Shown here: positions 1 to 5,396 of the stretch, piece by piece
Position numbering within the stretch: position 1 is the first letter of the stretch
Layout of the letters: every line of letters begins with the position of its first letter
IMG/VR virus record: IMGVR_UViG_3300032240_000545
Coordinates: 1 to 26,145 of that record
DNA: 26,145 nucleotides
Reading direction: 5' to 3' (one strand)
Source of the DNA: a virus
The notes under the pieces: model-generated
What the model saw: the letters and a program-made list of their open reading frames with translations, nothing else
What the model was told of the DNA's origin: nothing
Database searches by the model: none
Made by a program: the position numbers and the translations under genes

Positions 1-241
1 ATAGAAAAAATATTTTGGTGGATAGTTATATACAAGACAACCAAATATTAAAACCCCCTGGGTTGTGGATATCCCGCAACGCCGTCCCGCGTGTCGTCCA
101 CAGGGCTACGAGCCCTGCGAAGTAAGGCGAAAGGCGGGCGAAACTAGGGCGTGGCGGGGCGGTCTCGTCCCGTTGCAACGCGGTCGGGCGTGTCGGACGG
201 GCGTTGAGCGGTGTTAGCGGGGGGACTGTCCACCCAGCCCC
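1..241. other. Gene-free leader, GC-rich after position 60
   Basis: I see no supportable gene here. The first 55 bases are AT-rich with an imperfect inverted repeat (AATATTTTGG near 9-18, CCAAATATT near 41-49). From about 60 the composition turns clearly GC-rich, unlike the genes on either side, with a perfect hairpin CAGGGC-TACGA-GCCCTG at 101-117. An 89-codon minus-strand frame spans 26-295 but has low-complexity Arg/Pro composition and no ribosome binding site. The stretch could be a replication or packaging region or an untranslated leader; the sequence does not decide. Confidence 0.5.
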
Positions 242-255
242 CGAACACCTGTTCG
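242..255. promoter_or_regulatory. SOS/LexA-like box 1
   Basis: CGAACACCTGTTCG is a perfect dyad with arms CGAACA and TGTTCG around 2 bases. It matches the LexA box CGAAC-N4-GTTCG known from Bacillus and, as TCGAAC-N4-GTTCGA, from Mycobacterium. It lies about 190 bp before the first gene of the plus-strand operon. A phage-encoded repressor using the same dyad is the alternative. Confidence 0.6.
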
Positions 256-288
256 CACGATACGAGGCTCCCCGAATCCCACCGAATC

Positions 289-302
289 CGAACAACTGTT
301 CG
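289..302. promoter_or_regulatory. SOS/LexA-like box 2
   Basis: CGAACAACTGTTCG is a second perfect dyad, 47 bp from the first. The flanks are also shared (C before, CA after), so the 17-base unit differs at one base only. It sits 31 bp before the candidate -35 element at 333, close enough for a bound repressor to affect transcription. No other CGAAC-N4-GTTCG site was noticed in the window. Confidence 0.6.
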
Positions 303-316
303 CATAAATCCCCTAA

Positions 317-346
317 TGGTCATAAATATTTATTGACTGGTCATAA
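317..346 (+). repeat. Direct repeat TGGTCATAA, 21-bp spacing
   Basis: TGGTCATAA occurs at 317-325 and 338-346, start to start 21 bp, or two helical turns. The second copy shares its first base with the candidate -35 element. This is the arrangement expected of a two-site operator for an activator or repressor binding one DNA face. Confidence 0.5.
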
Positions 347-364
347 GGGCATTATCGGTAGACA
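333..364 (+). promoter_or_regulatory. Candidate promoter of the plus-strand operon
   Basis: TTGACT at 333-338 is a good -35. The -10 is not clear: TATCGG (354-359, 15-bp spacer) and TAGACA (359-364, 20-bp spacer) are both possible but badly spaced, which would suit a promoter needing an activator at the flanking direct repeats. It is the only credible promoter between the SOS-like boxes and the first gene. Confidence 0.4.
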
Positions 365-396
365 CTCCTAGCCCGATCGTGTAACTTATGAAATGT

Positions 397-411
397 CGGG
401 GAAGCTCCCCG
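397..411 (+). promoter_or_regulatory. Leader hairpin before ribosome binding site
   Basis: CGGGGA-AGC-TCCCCG is a perfect 6-bp stem with a 3-base loop. Four bases later comes GAAAGGACT (415-423), the ribosome binding site of the first gene. There is no T run, so it is not a terminator. The same hairpin plus GAAAGGACT arrangement recurs at 1206-1236. Confidence 0.5.
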
Positions 412-430
412 CATGAAAGGACTACATCTA

Positions 431-646
431 ATGAATAGAAACCTAGAAGCAGACATGATCGCAATATGGGTAACCGATCAAGCCGAAGCGATCGCAAATG
501 CTAAACCTTTATACACCATAGAAGCTACAGGGGCGGGCGGGTGGATGTCCTACCGCTACCAGTACAAGGTGGGCGTTCACGATTACTTCGGCTATGCCGA
601 AACCGAAGCCGAAGCCCTGGCGATCATAGAGAAGGCGGGGGCATAA
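431..646 (+). CDS. Small hypothetical protein, first gene of early operon
   Basis: A 71-residue acidic protein of unknown function. The start at 431 was chosen over an in-frame ATG at 413 because GAAAGGACT lies 8 bases before it, while the upstream ATG sits inside the leader. The middle (GGWMSYRYQYKV) looks like beta strand with many aromatics, and the C-terminus is helical and ends EKAGA. The protein encoded at 1697-1999 has a similar ending (NEKAGA) and similar strand-then-helix layout, so the two may be distant relatives. As first gene after the SOS-like boxes it should be expressed early. No catalytic motif is visible. Confidence 0.7.
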   Translation: MNRNLEADMIAIWVTDQAEAIANAKPLYTIEATGAGGWMSYRYQYKVGVHDYFGYAETEAEALAIIEKAGA

Positions 647-647
647 C

Positions 648-818
648 ATGAACCTAGACGATTACCTAGCTTGTGCCTCATGTCGCAAGGCTACCCATAA
701 GTACGAGGTCTTTCCTGGCAATATCTGCCTCTCATGCTACGAGCAGACCCCCGAGGCTACCGCGCCACTTACCGCGCAAGGTCTAGCTGATTTAACCAAA
801 ATGTGGGGCGGGAAATGA
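648..818 (+). CDS. Small zinc-ribbon protein (CxxC...CxxC)
   Basis: A 56-residue protein with two CxxC pairs (CASC at 9-12, CLSC at 27-30), spaced as in a treble-clef or zinc-ribbon knuckle; it probably binds one zinc. The remaining 25 residues are a plain helix (LTAQGLADLTKMW). The start lies one base after the preceding stop and the end overlaps the next gene by ATGA. Phage proteins of this size with one zinc knuckle often bind nucleic acid or a host protein, but nothing here says which. Confidence 0.7.
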   Translation: MNLDDYLACASCRKATHKYEVFPGNICLSCYEQTPEATAPLTAQGLADLTKMWGGK

Positions 819-904
819 GCGAACTAGATCTCCTAAATGCTTTACAAGCCACCGAACAGCTGGCAGAATATCTCCGCAAGCTACTCACCGAGAAAGGACT
901 CTAA
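815..904 (+). CDS. Very small helical protein, 29 aa
   Basis: The frame starts in an ATGA overlap with the preceding stop and ends two bases before the next start. The 29 residues form one amphipathic helix rich in Leu and Glu with no special residues. Evidence for expression is only the operon-like overlap. The 3' end carries GAAAGGACT, the ribosome binding site of the next gene, so the frame could exist partly to couple translation. Unknown function. Confidence 0.5.
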   Translation: MSELDLLNALQATEQLAEYLRKLLTEKGL

Positions 905-905
905 T

Positions 906-1052
906 ATGAAGAAACTCACCGCCACCGCGCTACTTGTCGCGCTTGTCGCGCTCGTAGGCTTTCGCCTCACTCACCACCCAATCTACGGCAACTGCCACAA
1001 CACGGCAGACGGCTACACCTGCACACTTCTAGCATGGAAAGGCAATAAATAA
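906..1052 (+). CDS. Small secreted or membrane-anchored protein
   Basis: 48 residues: a short basic start (MKK), a hydrophobic run of about 17 residues (ATALLVALVALVGF), then a polar tail with two cysteines (C31, C40) that could form a disulfide outside the membrane. This is a signal anchor without a clear cleavage site. The start at 906 is fixed by GAAAGGACT 5 bases upstream; an in-frame start at 837 lies inside the preceding gene. In a takeover operon, such a protein could act on the envelope, for example in superinfection exclusion, but this is inference. Confidence 0.65.
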   Translation: MKKLTATALLVALVALVGFRLTHHPIYGNCHNTADGYTCTLLAWKGNK

Positions 1053-1053
1053 C

Positions 1054-1158
1054 ATGGAGCTTTATTGTTCATATTGTGGCAATTATGGAGACTGTACACC
1101 CCACCTAAATAACGGTTCGGAGAAATGGTGTTGTAAAGAATGTTACGGTAAGGAATAA
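1054..1158 (+). CDS. Micro zinc-binding protein, 34 aa
   Basis: The 34-residue product has CSYC (5-8), C14, and CCKEC (27-31): six cysteines, enough for one or two zinc sites. It resembles a minimal rubredoxin-like or zinc-ribbon knuckle pair. It starts one base after the preceding stop and is followed by an 83-base structured gap. Cysteine spacing this regular in so short a frame makes a chance ORF unlikely. Function unknown; it is one of several micro zinc proteins in this operon. Confidence 0.6.
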   Translation: MELYCSYCGNYGDCTPHLNNGSEKWCCKECYGKE

Positions 1159-1164
1159 GGCGAA

Positions 1165-1220
1165 ACGGTGGCACACCGCCACCGTCCGAGCGTGTCGCGC
1201 TCGCTGATGAGCCTCTCATC
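1165..1220 (+). promoter_or_regulatory. Three tandem hairpins in 5' leader
   Basis: Three perfect stems follow one another: ACGGTGG/CCACCGT (1165-1185, 7-base loop), CGAGCG/CGCTCG (1187-1203, 5-base loop) and GATGAG/CTCATC (1206-1220, 3-base loop). None is followed by a T run, so a simple terminator is unlikely. The third lies 7 bases before GAAAGGACT, the ribosome binding site of the gene at 1242. The block may be an RNA processing or translation-control element. Confidence 0.5.
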
Positions 1221-1241
1221 TGACTACGAAAGGACTATGAA

Positions 1242-1697
1242 ATGCAAGAAACGAAAGAAACCGCGCCCGCTCTGAGCTTCCCCTGCTCTTGCCACGGTTG
1301 CAGAAACTACCCAACACGCCCCGCCGAGATCTATCACGAGAGCCAAATCCCAGCCAAAGAACGTGAGGGGTACTTCTTCTCCCGCGACACTATGAAGGCT
1401 TTCTCTAGCCGTGTCTCTGATTTTAAGCCAATCGGCATAAGTAAGAGCGGAGTGAACTCTCTCATGGTAATCGTCTCATCTCGCTACGGTATAGAAGGCG
1501 CTCAACGCTATTACGAGATTCTGCTTATGTGCCCTTATGGCATAATCTCCCGCGAGTGGGCTACAGAAGGCGACGCGTCTTTTGTAAAATACTCTTCACT
1601 CGCTAAGGCTCGCAAGGCTCCACGGTGGACAGGTAACGCCCCCCGCCCTATCTGCTCCTGCCACGGTTGCCAGCTAGACGAGGCAGGTCGCGCCTAA
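1242..1697 (+). CDS. Hypothetical protein with duplicated CSCHGC motif
   Basis: The 151-residue product has CSCHGC near the N-terminus (15-20) and the same motif near the C-terminus (138-143), bracketing a core of about 100 residues (SRDTMKAFSSR, LMVIVSSRYG, RYYEILLMCPYG) that resembles a short beta-rich domain seen in small actinophage proteins; I cannot name it securely. Each motif could give three Cys and one His ligand, so the ends may meet on a shared metal site. The DNA of the two motifs is also near-identical (17 of 18 bases), suggesting recent duplication or conversion. GAAAGGACT precedes the start; the end overlaps the next start (TAATG). Confidence 0.75.
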   Translation: MQETKETAPALSFPCSCHGCRNYPTRPAEIYHESQIPAKEREGYFFSRDTMKAFSSRVSDFKPIGISKSGVNSLMVIVSSRYGIEGAQRYYEILLMCPYGIISREWATEGDASFVKYSSLAKARKAPRWTGNAPRPICSCHGCQLDEAGRA

Positions 1698-1999
1698 TGA
1701 ATCACACAAGAACCCAGGAAATAAACGGTACTTCGCTACAGGGCTACACAGAAACCACTCGCGCCGATTTAACTCGCGCCTTTGGTGAGCCTATATGGTA
1801 CGGCGATCATACTGAGAAGGTAACGATTGAGTGGGGCGTACTCTTTGCAGACGGCACACTTGCCACCGTCTACGATTGGAAACGCTACACCGAAAAAGAA
1901 CTGGGAGCAGATGAGGTCTACCAGTACCACATCGGGGGCGAATCTGCCCACGCCGTGGAGCTTATAGAGCAGGCTCTCAATGAGAAGGCGGGCGCATAA
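1697..1999 (+). CDS. Conserved-type actinophage hypothetical protein
   Basis: 100 residues. The start at 1697 is set by a TAATG overlap; an upstream in-frame ATG at 1667 lies within the preceding gene. The pattern FGEPIWYGD, KVTIEW, FADGTLATVYDWK, IGG and a closing helix is one I recognise from small hypothetical proteins common in actinobacteriophages, but they have no assigned function. The predicted layout is four or five strands followed by one helix. The C-terminal NEKAGA resembles the end of the protein at 431-646. It also ends in a TAATG overlap with its downstream neighbour, so translation is probably coupled. Confidence 0.8.
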   Translation: MNHTRTQEINGTSLQGYTETTRADLTRAFGEPIWYGDHTEKVTIEWGVLFADGTLATVYDWKRYTEKELGADEVYQYHIGGESAHAVELIEQALNEKAGA

Positions 2000-2163
2000 T
2001 GAATAAAACCGAACTCATAGAGTTAATCTATACCGAACGCGCCAAAGTAGCAGAAGAATATGGGCGAGCGGATGACTCAACTCAACTAGGACTATTGGAA
2101 GGCTGGGAGAACGCCCTAAAATGGGTAATTCGCCAACTAAACACAGAAGAGGTGAACGCATAA
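1999..2163 (+). CDS. Small helical protein with GW-x2-A motif
   Basis: A 54-residue all-helical protein between two TAATG overlaps. It contains LLEGWENALKWVIRQLNT, a pattern of glycine, aromatic and then spaced Ala/Val/Leu that recurs in at least four other short proteins here (genes at 2163, 3148, 7485 and 12286). It probably forms a helical hairpin and might oligomerise. There is no catalytic residue pattern. The tight coupling on both sides supports real expression. Unknown function. Confidence 0.7.
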   Translation: MNKTELIELIYTERAKVAEEYGRADDSTQLGLLEGWENALKWVIRQLNTEEVNA

Positions 2164-2357
2164 TGAAAATCTCCGAAGAGAACTTAGTCCGCTACCTGGT
2201 AGACCTGTCCGACTCATACAGCGCCGATAGTGATTACATGCGAAAGAAAATAGAAAGCGCATACGCGCAAGGAGTACGTCAGACTGTAAGCCATGTTCTC
2301 GCGTTACTTAATGGTGAAGTAAGTGTCCTTTATATGGATAAGGAGAGCAGCTCGTGA
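2163..2357 (+). CDS. Small helical hypothetical protein
   Basis: 64 residues; the start at 2163 is chosen from the TAATG overlap with the preceding gene rather than an in-frame ATG at 2121. Two predicted helices: ENLVRYLVDLSDSYS, then KKIESAYAQGVRQTVSHVLALLNG, where YAQG-x3-T-x3-V-x2-LLN belongs to the glycine/aromatic helical pattern repeated in several short proteins of this phage. The next gene starts in a GTGA overlap. Unknown function. Confidence 0.7.
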   Translation: MKISEENLVRYLVDLSDSYSADSDYMRKKIESAYAQGVRQTVSHVLALLNGEVSVLYMDKESSS

Positions 2358-2440
2358 GCCACGAAATAGAGACGTGTGACTGCTTACGGTGTGAGTACTT
2401 GCAAGAGGTGGAGTTATTCCATGAAGAGGCGGGCGCATGA
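2354..2440 (+). CDS. Micro cysteine protein, 28 aa
   Basis: Starts with GTG in a GTGA overlap with the preceding stop and ends in an ATGA overlap with the next start. The 28 residues carry CDCLRC (8-13), then an acidic helix. Three cysteines and one or two histidines could hold one metal ion, perhaps in a dimer. The frame is supported by both overlaps and the clustered cysteines, not by similarity. Function unknown. Confidence 0.5.
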   Translation: MSHEIETCDCLRCEYLQEVELFHEEAGA

Positions 2441-2679
2441 TCTCTCGCCGACTCATAGAAACCGACATTTCAACCCTTGATCTCATATTCGGCGAGTGCC
2501 AAAATCAAATGGCAGAAGTAGATCAGCTGATGAGCGGACTATCAGAAGATGACCCCGAACACAAGGAGCTTGAATATAGGCTCTACGCGTTCGCCTATAT
2601 TCGCGAAGAGATAGACCGAATCACCTACGAGCGGGCTAAGTTTGACCGAAACGGCGGGACGCGTGAGCGGACATTCTAA
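2437..2679 (+). CDS. Acidic coiled-coil hypothetical protein
   Basis: An 80-residue, strongly helical and acidic protein: heptad-like leucines and isoleucines run from ISTLDLIFGECQNQMAEV through MSGLSEDDPEHKELEYRLYAF to IREEIDRITYERAKF, suggesting a coiled-coil hairpin broken at SEDDP. It overlaps the preceding gene by ATGA and the next by 17 bases. No catalytic motif. Small acidic helical proteins in early phage operons are frequently inhibitors of host DNA-binding proteins, but this is only a possibility. Confidence 0.7.
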   Translation: MISRRLIETDISTLDLIFGECQNQMAEVDQLMSGLSEDDPEHKELEYRLYAFAYIREEIDRITYERAKFDRNGGTRERTF

Positions 2680-2830
2680 ATCCTGTTACGCCTACGATTA
2701 CCAGGGGCAGGAGTGGCTCACCGTGTGCGAGTCGGGCTCTTGCCCCTGGCAGGTCTACACCCCAACACTACGCGACGCGAAGCGGGCACGGCTGAAGCAC
2801 ACCCGCTCGGAGTGCGCGGGTGGATATTAA
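2663..2830 (+). CDS. Small cysteine-containing hypothetical protein
   Basis: 55 residues from GTG at 2663, which follows GGCGGGA by a few bases; an in-frame TTG at 2642 has no such site. The sequence reads as a strand-rich zinc knuckle (C8, then CESGSCPW, then a helix LRDAKRARLKH and a final C), giving four cysteines and a histidine. The layout of strands, CxxxxC, helix and His/Cys resembles a single zinc-finger unit. It is the last gene before a 108-base intergenic gap. Unknown function. Confidence 0.6.
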   Translation: MSGHSKSCYAYDYQGQEWLTVCESGSCPWQVYTPTLRDAKRARLKHTRSECAGGY

Positions 2831-2839
2831 CTAGTCACT

Positions 2840-2857
2840 CAACCGATAGGGGAGCGA
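2840..2857 (+). repeat. Start-associated-like repeat, copy 1
   Basis: CAACCGATAGGGGAGCGA lies exactly 80 bp before a near-identical copy at 2920. No start codon with a usable frame follows this copy, so it is not simply a ribosome binding site. The core CCGATAGG resembles the start-associated sequence GGGATAGGAGCCC described in cluster K mycobacteriophages. Confidence 0.45.
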
Positions 2858-2873
2858 CCCGACACGTTAACGC

Positions 2874-2902
2874 TTGACTTTCGTTAAGGCGTAGGCAATT
2901 AT
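2874..2902 (+). promoter_or_regulatory. Candidate promoter for WhiB-containing gene set
   Basis: TTGACT (2874-2879) and AATTAT (2897-2902) are separated by 17 bp, in the only gene-free gap between the tiny-gene cluster and the set containing WhiB. It sits between the two CAACCGATAGG repeats. A start near 2909 would leave a 30-base leader ahead of the gene at 2939. Confidence 0.35.
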
Positions 2903-2919
2903 TCACCCAATCAAGCAAC

Positions 2920-2937
2920 CAACCGATAGGAGAACGA
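2920..2937 (+). repeat. Start-associated-like repeat, copy 2
   Basis: CAACCGATAGGAGAACGA shares its first 11 bases and 16 of 18 overall with the copy at 2840. Here AGGAGA also acts as the ribosome binding site for the ATG at 2939. A third related element, CCGATAGGGGGAGA, precedes the minus-strand gene that starts at 5985. Confidence 0.5.
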
Positions 2938-2938
2938 A

Positions 2939-3133
2939 ATGGCACGGAATCAAGGACGAATCGCCTACTTTGAGGCGAAGGCAGACTTACTTCAACGCAA
3001 CGCCGAACACTTTGCACGCGAAGGTCGCAACGATGACGCGATCAAAGCTGGGATAGACATGGTGCGAGCCATGAGCGAAGCGACACGCCTACGCATAGGC
3101 TTAGGCAATAACCAACCCAACGACGCAGCATAA
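2939..3133 (+). CDS. Small helical hypothetical protein
   Basis: A 64-residue protein with a strong ribosome binding site (AGGAGA, 6 bases upstream). It is almost entirely helical and charge-balanced: IAYFEAKADLLQRNAEHFAREGRNDDAIKAGIDMVRAMSEATR looks like a two-helix hairpin with a turn at EGRND, similar in feel to a single TPR-like unit. First gene after a candidate promoter. Unknown function; no metal or catalytic residues. Confidence 0.75.
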   Translation: MARNQGRIAYFEAKADLLQRNAEHFAREGRNDDAIKAGIDMVRAMSEATRLRIGLGNNQPNDAA

Positions 3134-3147
3134 GGAAAGGAGAAAAG

Positions 3148-3309
3148 ATGACTCAATCATTTACTGAAAAGTTAATGCAACCAGCAATAGATCAAATACA
3201 GACCGCGTTACAAGTTGCATATCAAGCTGGCTACGATCAAGCACTGATAGACCTACAAAATCACGAACACCATATAAGCGAAATAATTGCAGAAGATATT
3301 GGAGAATAG
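3148..3309 (+). CDS. Small helical protein with AYQAGYDQA motif
   Basis: 53 residues, preceded by AAGGAAAGGAG 5 bases before the ATG, one of the best ribosome binding sites in the window. It is acidic and helical; AYQAGYDQALIDLQN belongs to the recurring glycine/aromatic helical pattern of several short proteins here. The stop overlaps the GTG start of WhiB (TAGTG), so WhiB synthesis is probably coupled to this gene. Unknown function. Confidence 0.7.
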   Translation: MTQSFTEKLMQPAIDQIQTALQVAYQAGYDQALIDLQNHEHHISEIIAEDIGE

Positions 3310-3758
3310 TGCAACGCAATCTTAATCCCGATGACCAACCGCTGTGCGCGGACCCAGCCTATGACCCAGAGATGTGGTTCCCTGAACCTAATTCCAAAGA
3401 GAATCCTCTGGGTCTACGCTACCAAAAGACAGCTATTGAGACGGCGGTTGAGGCAATGCAGATATGTGGCACTTGCCCATTACAGCAAGCCTGTATAGAG
3501 TACTCAATGGAATCCTTAGAGACCGTTCACTACGGTATCTTTGGTGGCACACTACCTATGGAAAGGCAACGAGCTGTGGGCGCAGGAGATGTATCCAACA
3601 CCCACTCATGGCAAGGCAAGATCAGACGAATGGCAGATGAGAAGGGCGTTATCGTTCCTTATATTGCCAAGAGAGAAAGGCCAAAGCTATTAGTATCATT
3701 ACAAGAAAGAGCCTCGTGGCAACAATCAGCCTCGCAGTCATTGGAGCAGGCATCGTAG
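3309..3758 (+). CDS. whiB: WhiB-family Fe-S transcription factor
   Basis: A 149-residue WhiB-like protein. The four cysteines C13, C53, C56 and C62 follow the family pattern C-Xn-C-x2-C-x5-C that holds a 4Fe-4S cluster, and YGIFGGTLP (75-83) is the G[VI]WGG-type turn with Trp replaced by Phe. A basic C-terminal part (KIRRMADEKG, KRERPK) would bind DNA. WhiB proteins occur only in actinobacteria and their phages; phage versions such as mycobacteriophage TM4 WhiB are known to interfere with host WhiB regulation and superinfection. GTG start in a TAGTG overlap. The C-terminus overlaps the next gene by 43 bases. Confidence 0.93.
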   Translation: MQRNLNPDDQPLCADPAYDPEMWFPEPNSKENPLGLRYQKTAIETAVEAMQICGTCPLQQACIEYSMESLETVHYGIFGGTLPMERQRAVGAGDVSNTHSWQGKIRRMADEKGVIVPYIAKRERPKLLVSLQERASWQQSASQSLEQAS

Positions 3759-4126
3759 TAGCCCCACAGGGGCCTTTACAGCCGTTTAAGGGGCATCACA
3801 AACCTTCCCCACCCCCGACAACGGCAGAACTTAAAGCCTATGCAAAAGCTAAATATGGCAAAGACGACATACAGTTTGAGGCACTTGATCTCCTACTGAC
3901 TATGGAATCTCACTGGAACTGGCGATCTACTGGCGCCAAGACCACAAACGGTAGGGCATACGGTATCCCGCAAGCTCTACCCGCCAGCAAGATGCGTGTC
4001 GCAGGTAAAGATTACTTGACTAACCCATACACCCAGATAAACTGGGCACTGATGTACCTCAAGAGCAGGTATCAAAATAACGCTATGTATGCGTTAAAGC
4101 ATGAACTACGAAAGGGCTGGTGGTAA
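3716..4126 (+). CDS. Lytic transglycosylase-like cell-wall enzyme
   Basis: 136 residues: a short hydrophobic N-terminus (ATISLAVIGAGIVV), a Pro-rich linker (about 29-36), then an SLT-like domain. LLTMESHWNW contains the probable catalytic Glu64; NGRAYGIPQALP, NPYTQINWALMYLKSRY and the final GWW match the domain in secreted actinobacterial resuscitation-type transglycosylases, which cut peptidoglycan glycan strands. The start is GTG at 3716 inside WhiB. Its place next to WhiB, far from the lysis genes, suggests a role in host wall remodelling or entry rather than final lysis (inference). The hydrophobic start lacks the usual basic residues, so export is uncertain. Confidence 0.8.
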   Translation: MATISLAVIGAGIVVAPQGPLQPFKGHHKPSPPPTTAELKAYAKAKYGKDDIQFEALDLLLTMESHWNWRSTGAKTTNGRAYGIPQALPASKMRVAGKDYLTNPYTQINWALMYLKSRYQNNAMYALKHELRKGWW

Positions 4127-4959
4127 AAGTGCAACCGTTAGTACTGATGCACATATTGGCAAAGGACAAGGCAGCGATGTTACCCGCATGGCTGGAGCAA
4201 AACTTAGAGAAGATGGATTACCCAAAGGATCGGGTGATCCTGTACTTCAGAACTAACAATAACAATGACGATACGGCAAAGATCTTGCACGACTGGATAG
4301 ATGACCAGCGTACCTTGCGTGATCGTGATGATGATGACTTTGAGTATTACAACTGGCGCGACATAATCATTGAGGACAAAGATGTGGACGCGCAAGTGCA
4401 GAAGTATGGTGTGCATGAGTGGACACCTGAACGCTTTAAGGTACTTGGTGAGCTACGTGAGCAGGGTATTGAGGAAGCAATCTTCTGGGAAGCAGACTTC
4501 TACTACACGGTAGATGTAGATAACTTCACCATGTCGCACACGCTTAGCACATTAGTGAAGCACAACCAGCCAGTGGTAGCACCATTTCTGATGAGTGCCG
4601 ACCCAGAGCAACCTGCCTACAGCAACTACCACAACATAGCCACGAAGAATGGGTACTTCCTAGATAACGAAGCCTACTACCGTATCCTTAATCGCCAGAT
4701 ACAAGGGCTCATTAAGTGCGATGTAGTCCACTGCACCTACCTCATTCGCAAGGATGTACTCAAGAGAGTTACCTACCAGGACGGCACGGATGACTACGAG
4801 TACGTGATCTTTAGCCGCGAGCTACGACGCTTAGGTATCCCGCAGTACCTAGACAACACGAAGGTCTACGGCTATCTATCCACACGTGAGAACGTAAAGG
4901 CATGCACGAACAAGATGGCAGAACTACGTAAAGAGTGGGTTAAGAGCCAGCTGAAGTGA
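4120..4959 (+). CDS. Putative GT-A glycosyltransferase
   Basis: 279 residues. The N-terminal half reads as a GT-A nucleotide-sugar fold: VLMHILAKDKAAMLPAWLEQNL, then ILYFRTNNNNDDTAKIL, then EEAIFWEADFYYTVDVDN with E-x-D at 124-126 and D132/D134 as candidate metal ligands. This layout resembles the ANP1 and collagen-galactosyltransferase-like families. The C-terminal half (CTYLIRKDVL, YEYVIFSRELRRLGIPQYLDN) fits acceptor binding and donor-site closure. Starts with GTG overlapping the previous stop by 7 bases; a second GTG at 4129 is possible. It may glycosylate host surface polymers or a virion protein; a second, unrelated glycosyltransferase lies at 22471. Confidence 0.75.
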   Translation: MVKVQPLVLMHILAKDKAAMLPAWLEQNLEKMDYPKDRVILYFRTNNNNDDTAKILHDWIDDQRTLRDRDDDDFEYYNWRDIIIEDKDVDAQVQKYGVHEWTPERFKVLGELREQGIEEAIFWEADFYYTVDVDNFTMSHTLSTLVKHNQPVVAPFLMSADPEQPAYSNYHNIATKNGYFLDNEAYYRILNRQIQGLIKCDVVHCTYLIRKDVLKRVTYQDGTDDYEYVIFSRELRRLGIPQYLDNTKVYGYLSTRENVKACTNKMAELRKEWVKSQLK

Positions 4960-5396
4960 TGATTGTCCCGATTACTTTGCGCCAAGCTAATGAGTTTGTG
5001 ACGCAACACCACCGCCACCATAAACCAACACAAGGCCACAAATGGTCAGTGGGTTTAATGTCTGATGGCGAATTGGTTGGTGTTGCTATTGTTGGCAGGC
5101 CAGTAGCTCGTGGATCCGACAATGGTTTAACAGCAGAAGTAACGCGCCTTTGCACAAATGGAGTTAAAAATGGTTGTTCTATGCTTTATGGGGCTTGCGC
5201 TAGAGTAGCCAGAGAAATGGGTTATGTAAAAATACAAACTTATATTCTTGATAGCGAACTTGGCGTGAGCTTGAAAGCAACTGGCTGGGTTATGGAAGCC
5301 ATGACAGCTGGTGGACAATGGAAATATACAGGTGGAAAAGAACGCCGCACTGACCAACCAACAGATAAAAAACAAAGGTGGGCTAAAGAATTATGA
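4959..5396 (+). CDS. XF1762-like GNAT-type protein
   Basis: A 145-residue protein matching the XF1762 family as I know it: VPITLRQANEFVTQHHRHH at the N-terminus, GHKWSVGL, GVAIVGRPVAR, EVTRLCTNGVKNGCSMLYGACARVA, and a C-terminal TGW. The fold appears GNAT-like, with the strand-turn-helix near VTRLCTNG placed as in acetyl-CoA binding, but the substrate is not known. The ATG at 4959 overlaps the preceding stop (TGATG); a GTG one codon earlier is also possible. Such genes are frequent in phages and mobile elements. It ends in an ATGA overlap with the next gene. Confidence 0.85.
   Translation: MIVPITLRQANEFVTQHHRHHKPTQGHKWSVGLMSDGELVGVAIVGRPVARGSDNGLTAEVTRLCTNGVKNGCSMLYGACARVAREMGYVKIQTYILDSELGVSLKATGWVMEAMTAGGQWKYTGGKERRTDQPTDKKQRWAKEL

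Noticed and set aside
26-295. 89-codon minus-strand open frame in the leader
   Set aside because: Low-complexity Arg/Pro/Thr composition from GC-rich DNA, no ribosome binding site, overlaps the SOS-like boxes, not part of an operon.
1205-1232. CTGATGAG ... GAAA, resembling a hammerhead ribozyme core
   Set aside because: The bases between CTGATGA and GAAA do not form the required stem II, and flanking stems I and III are absent; simple hairpins explain the sequence.
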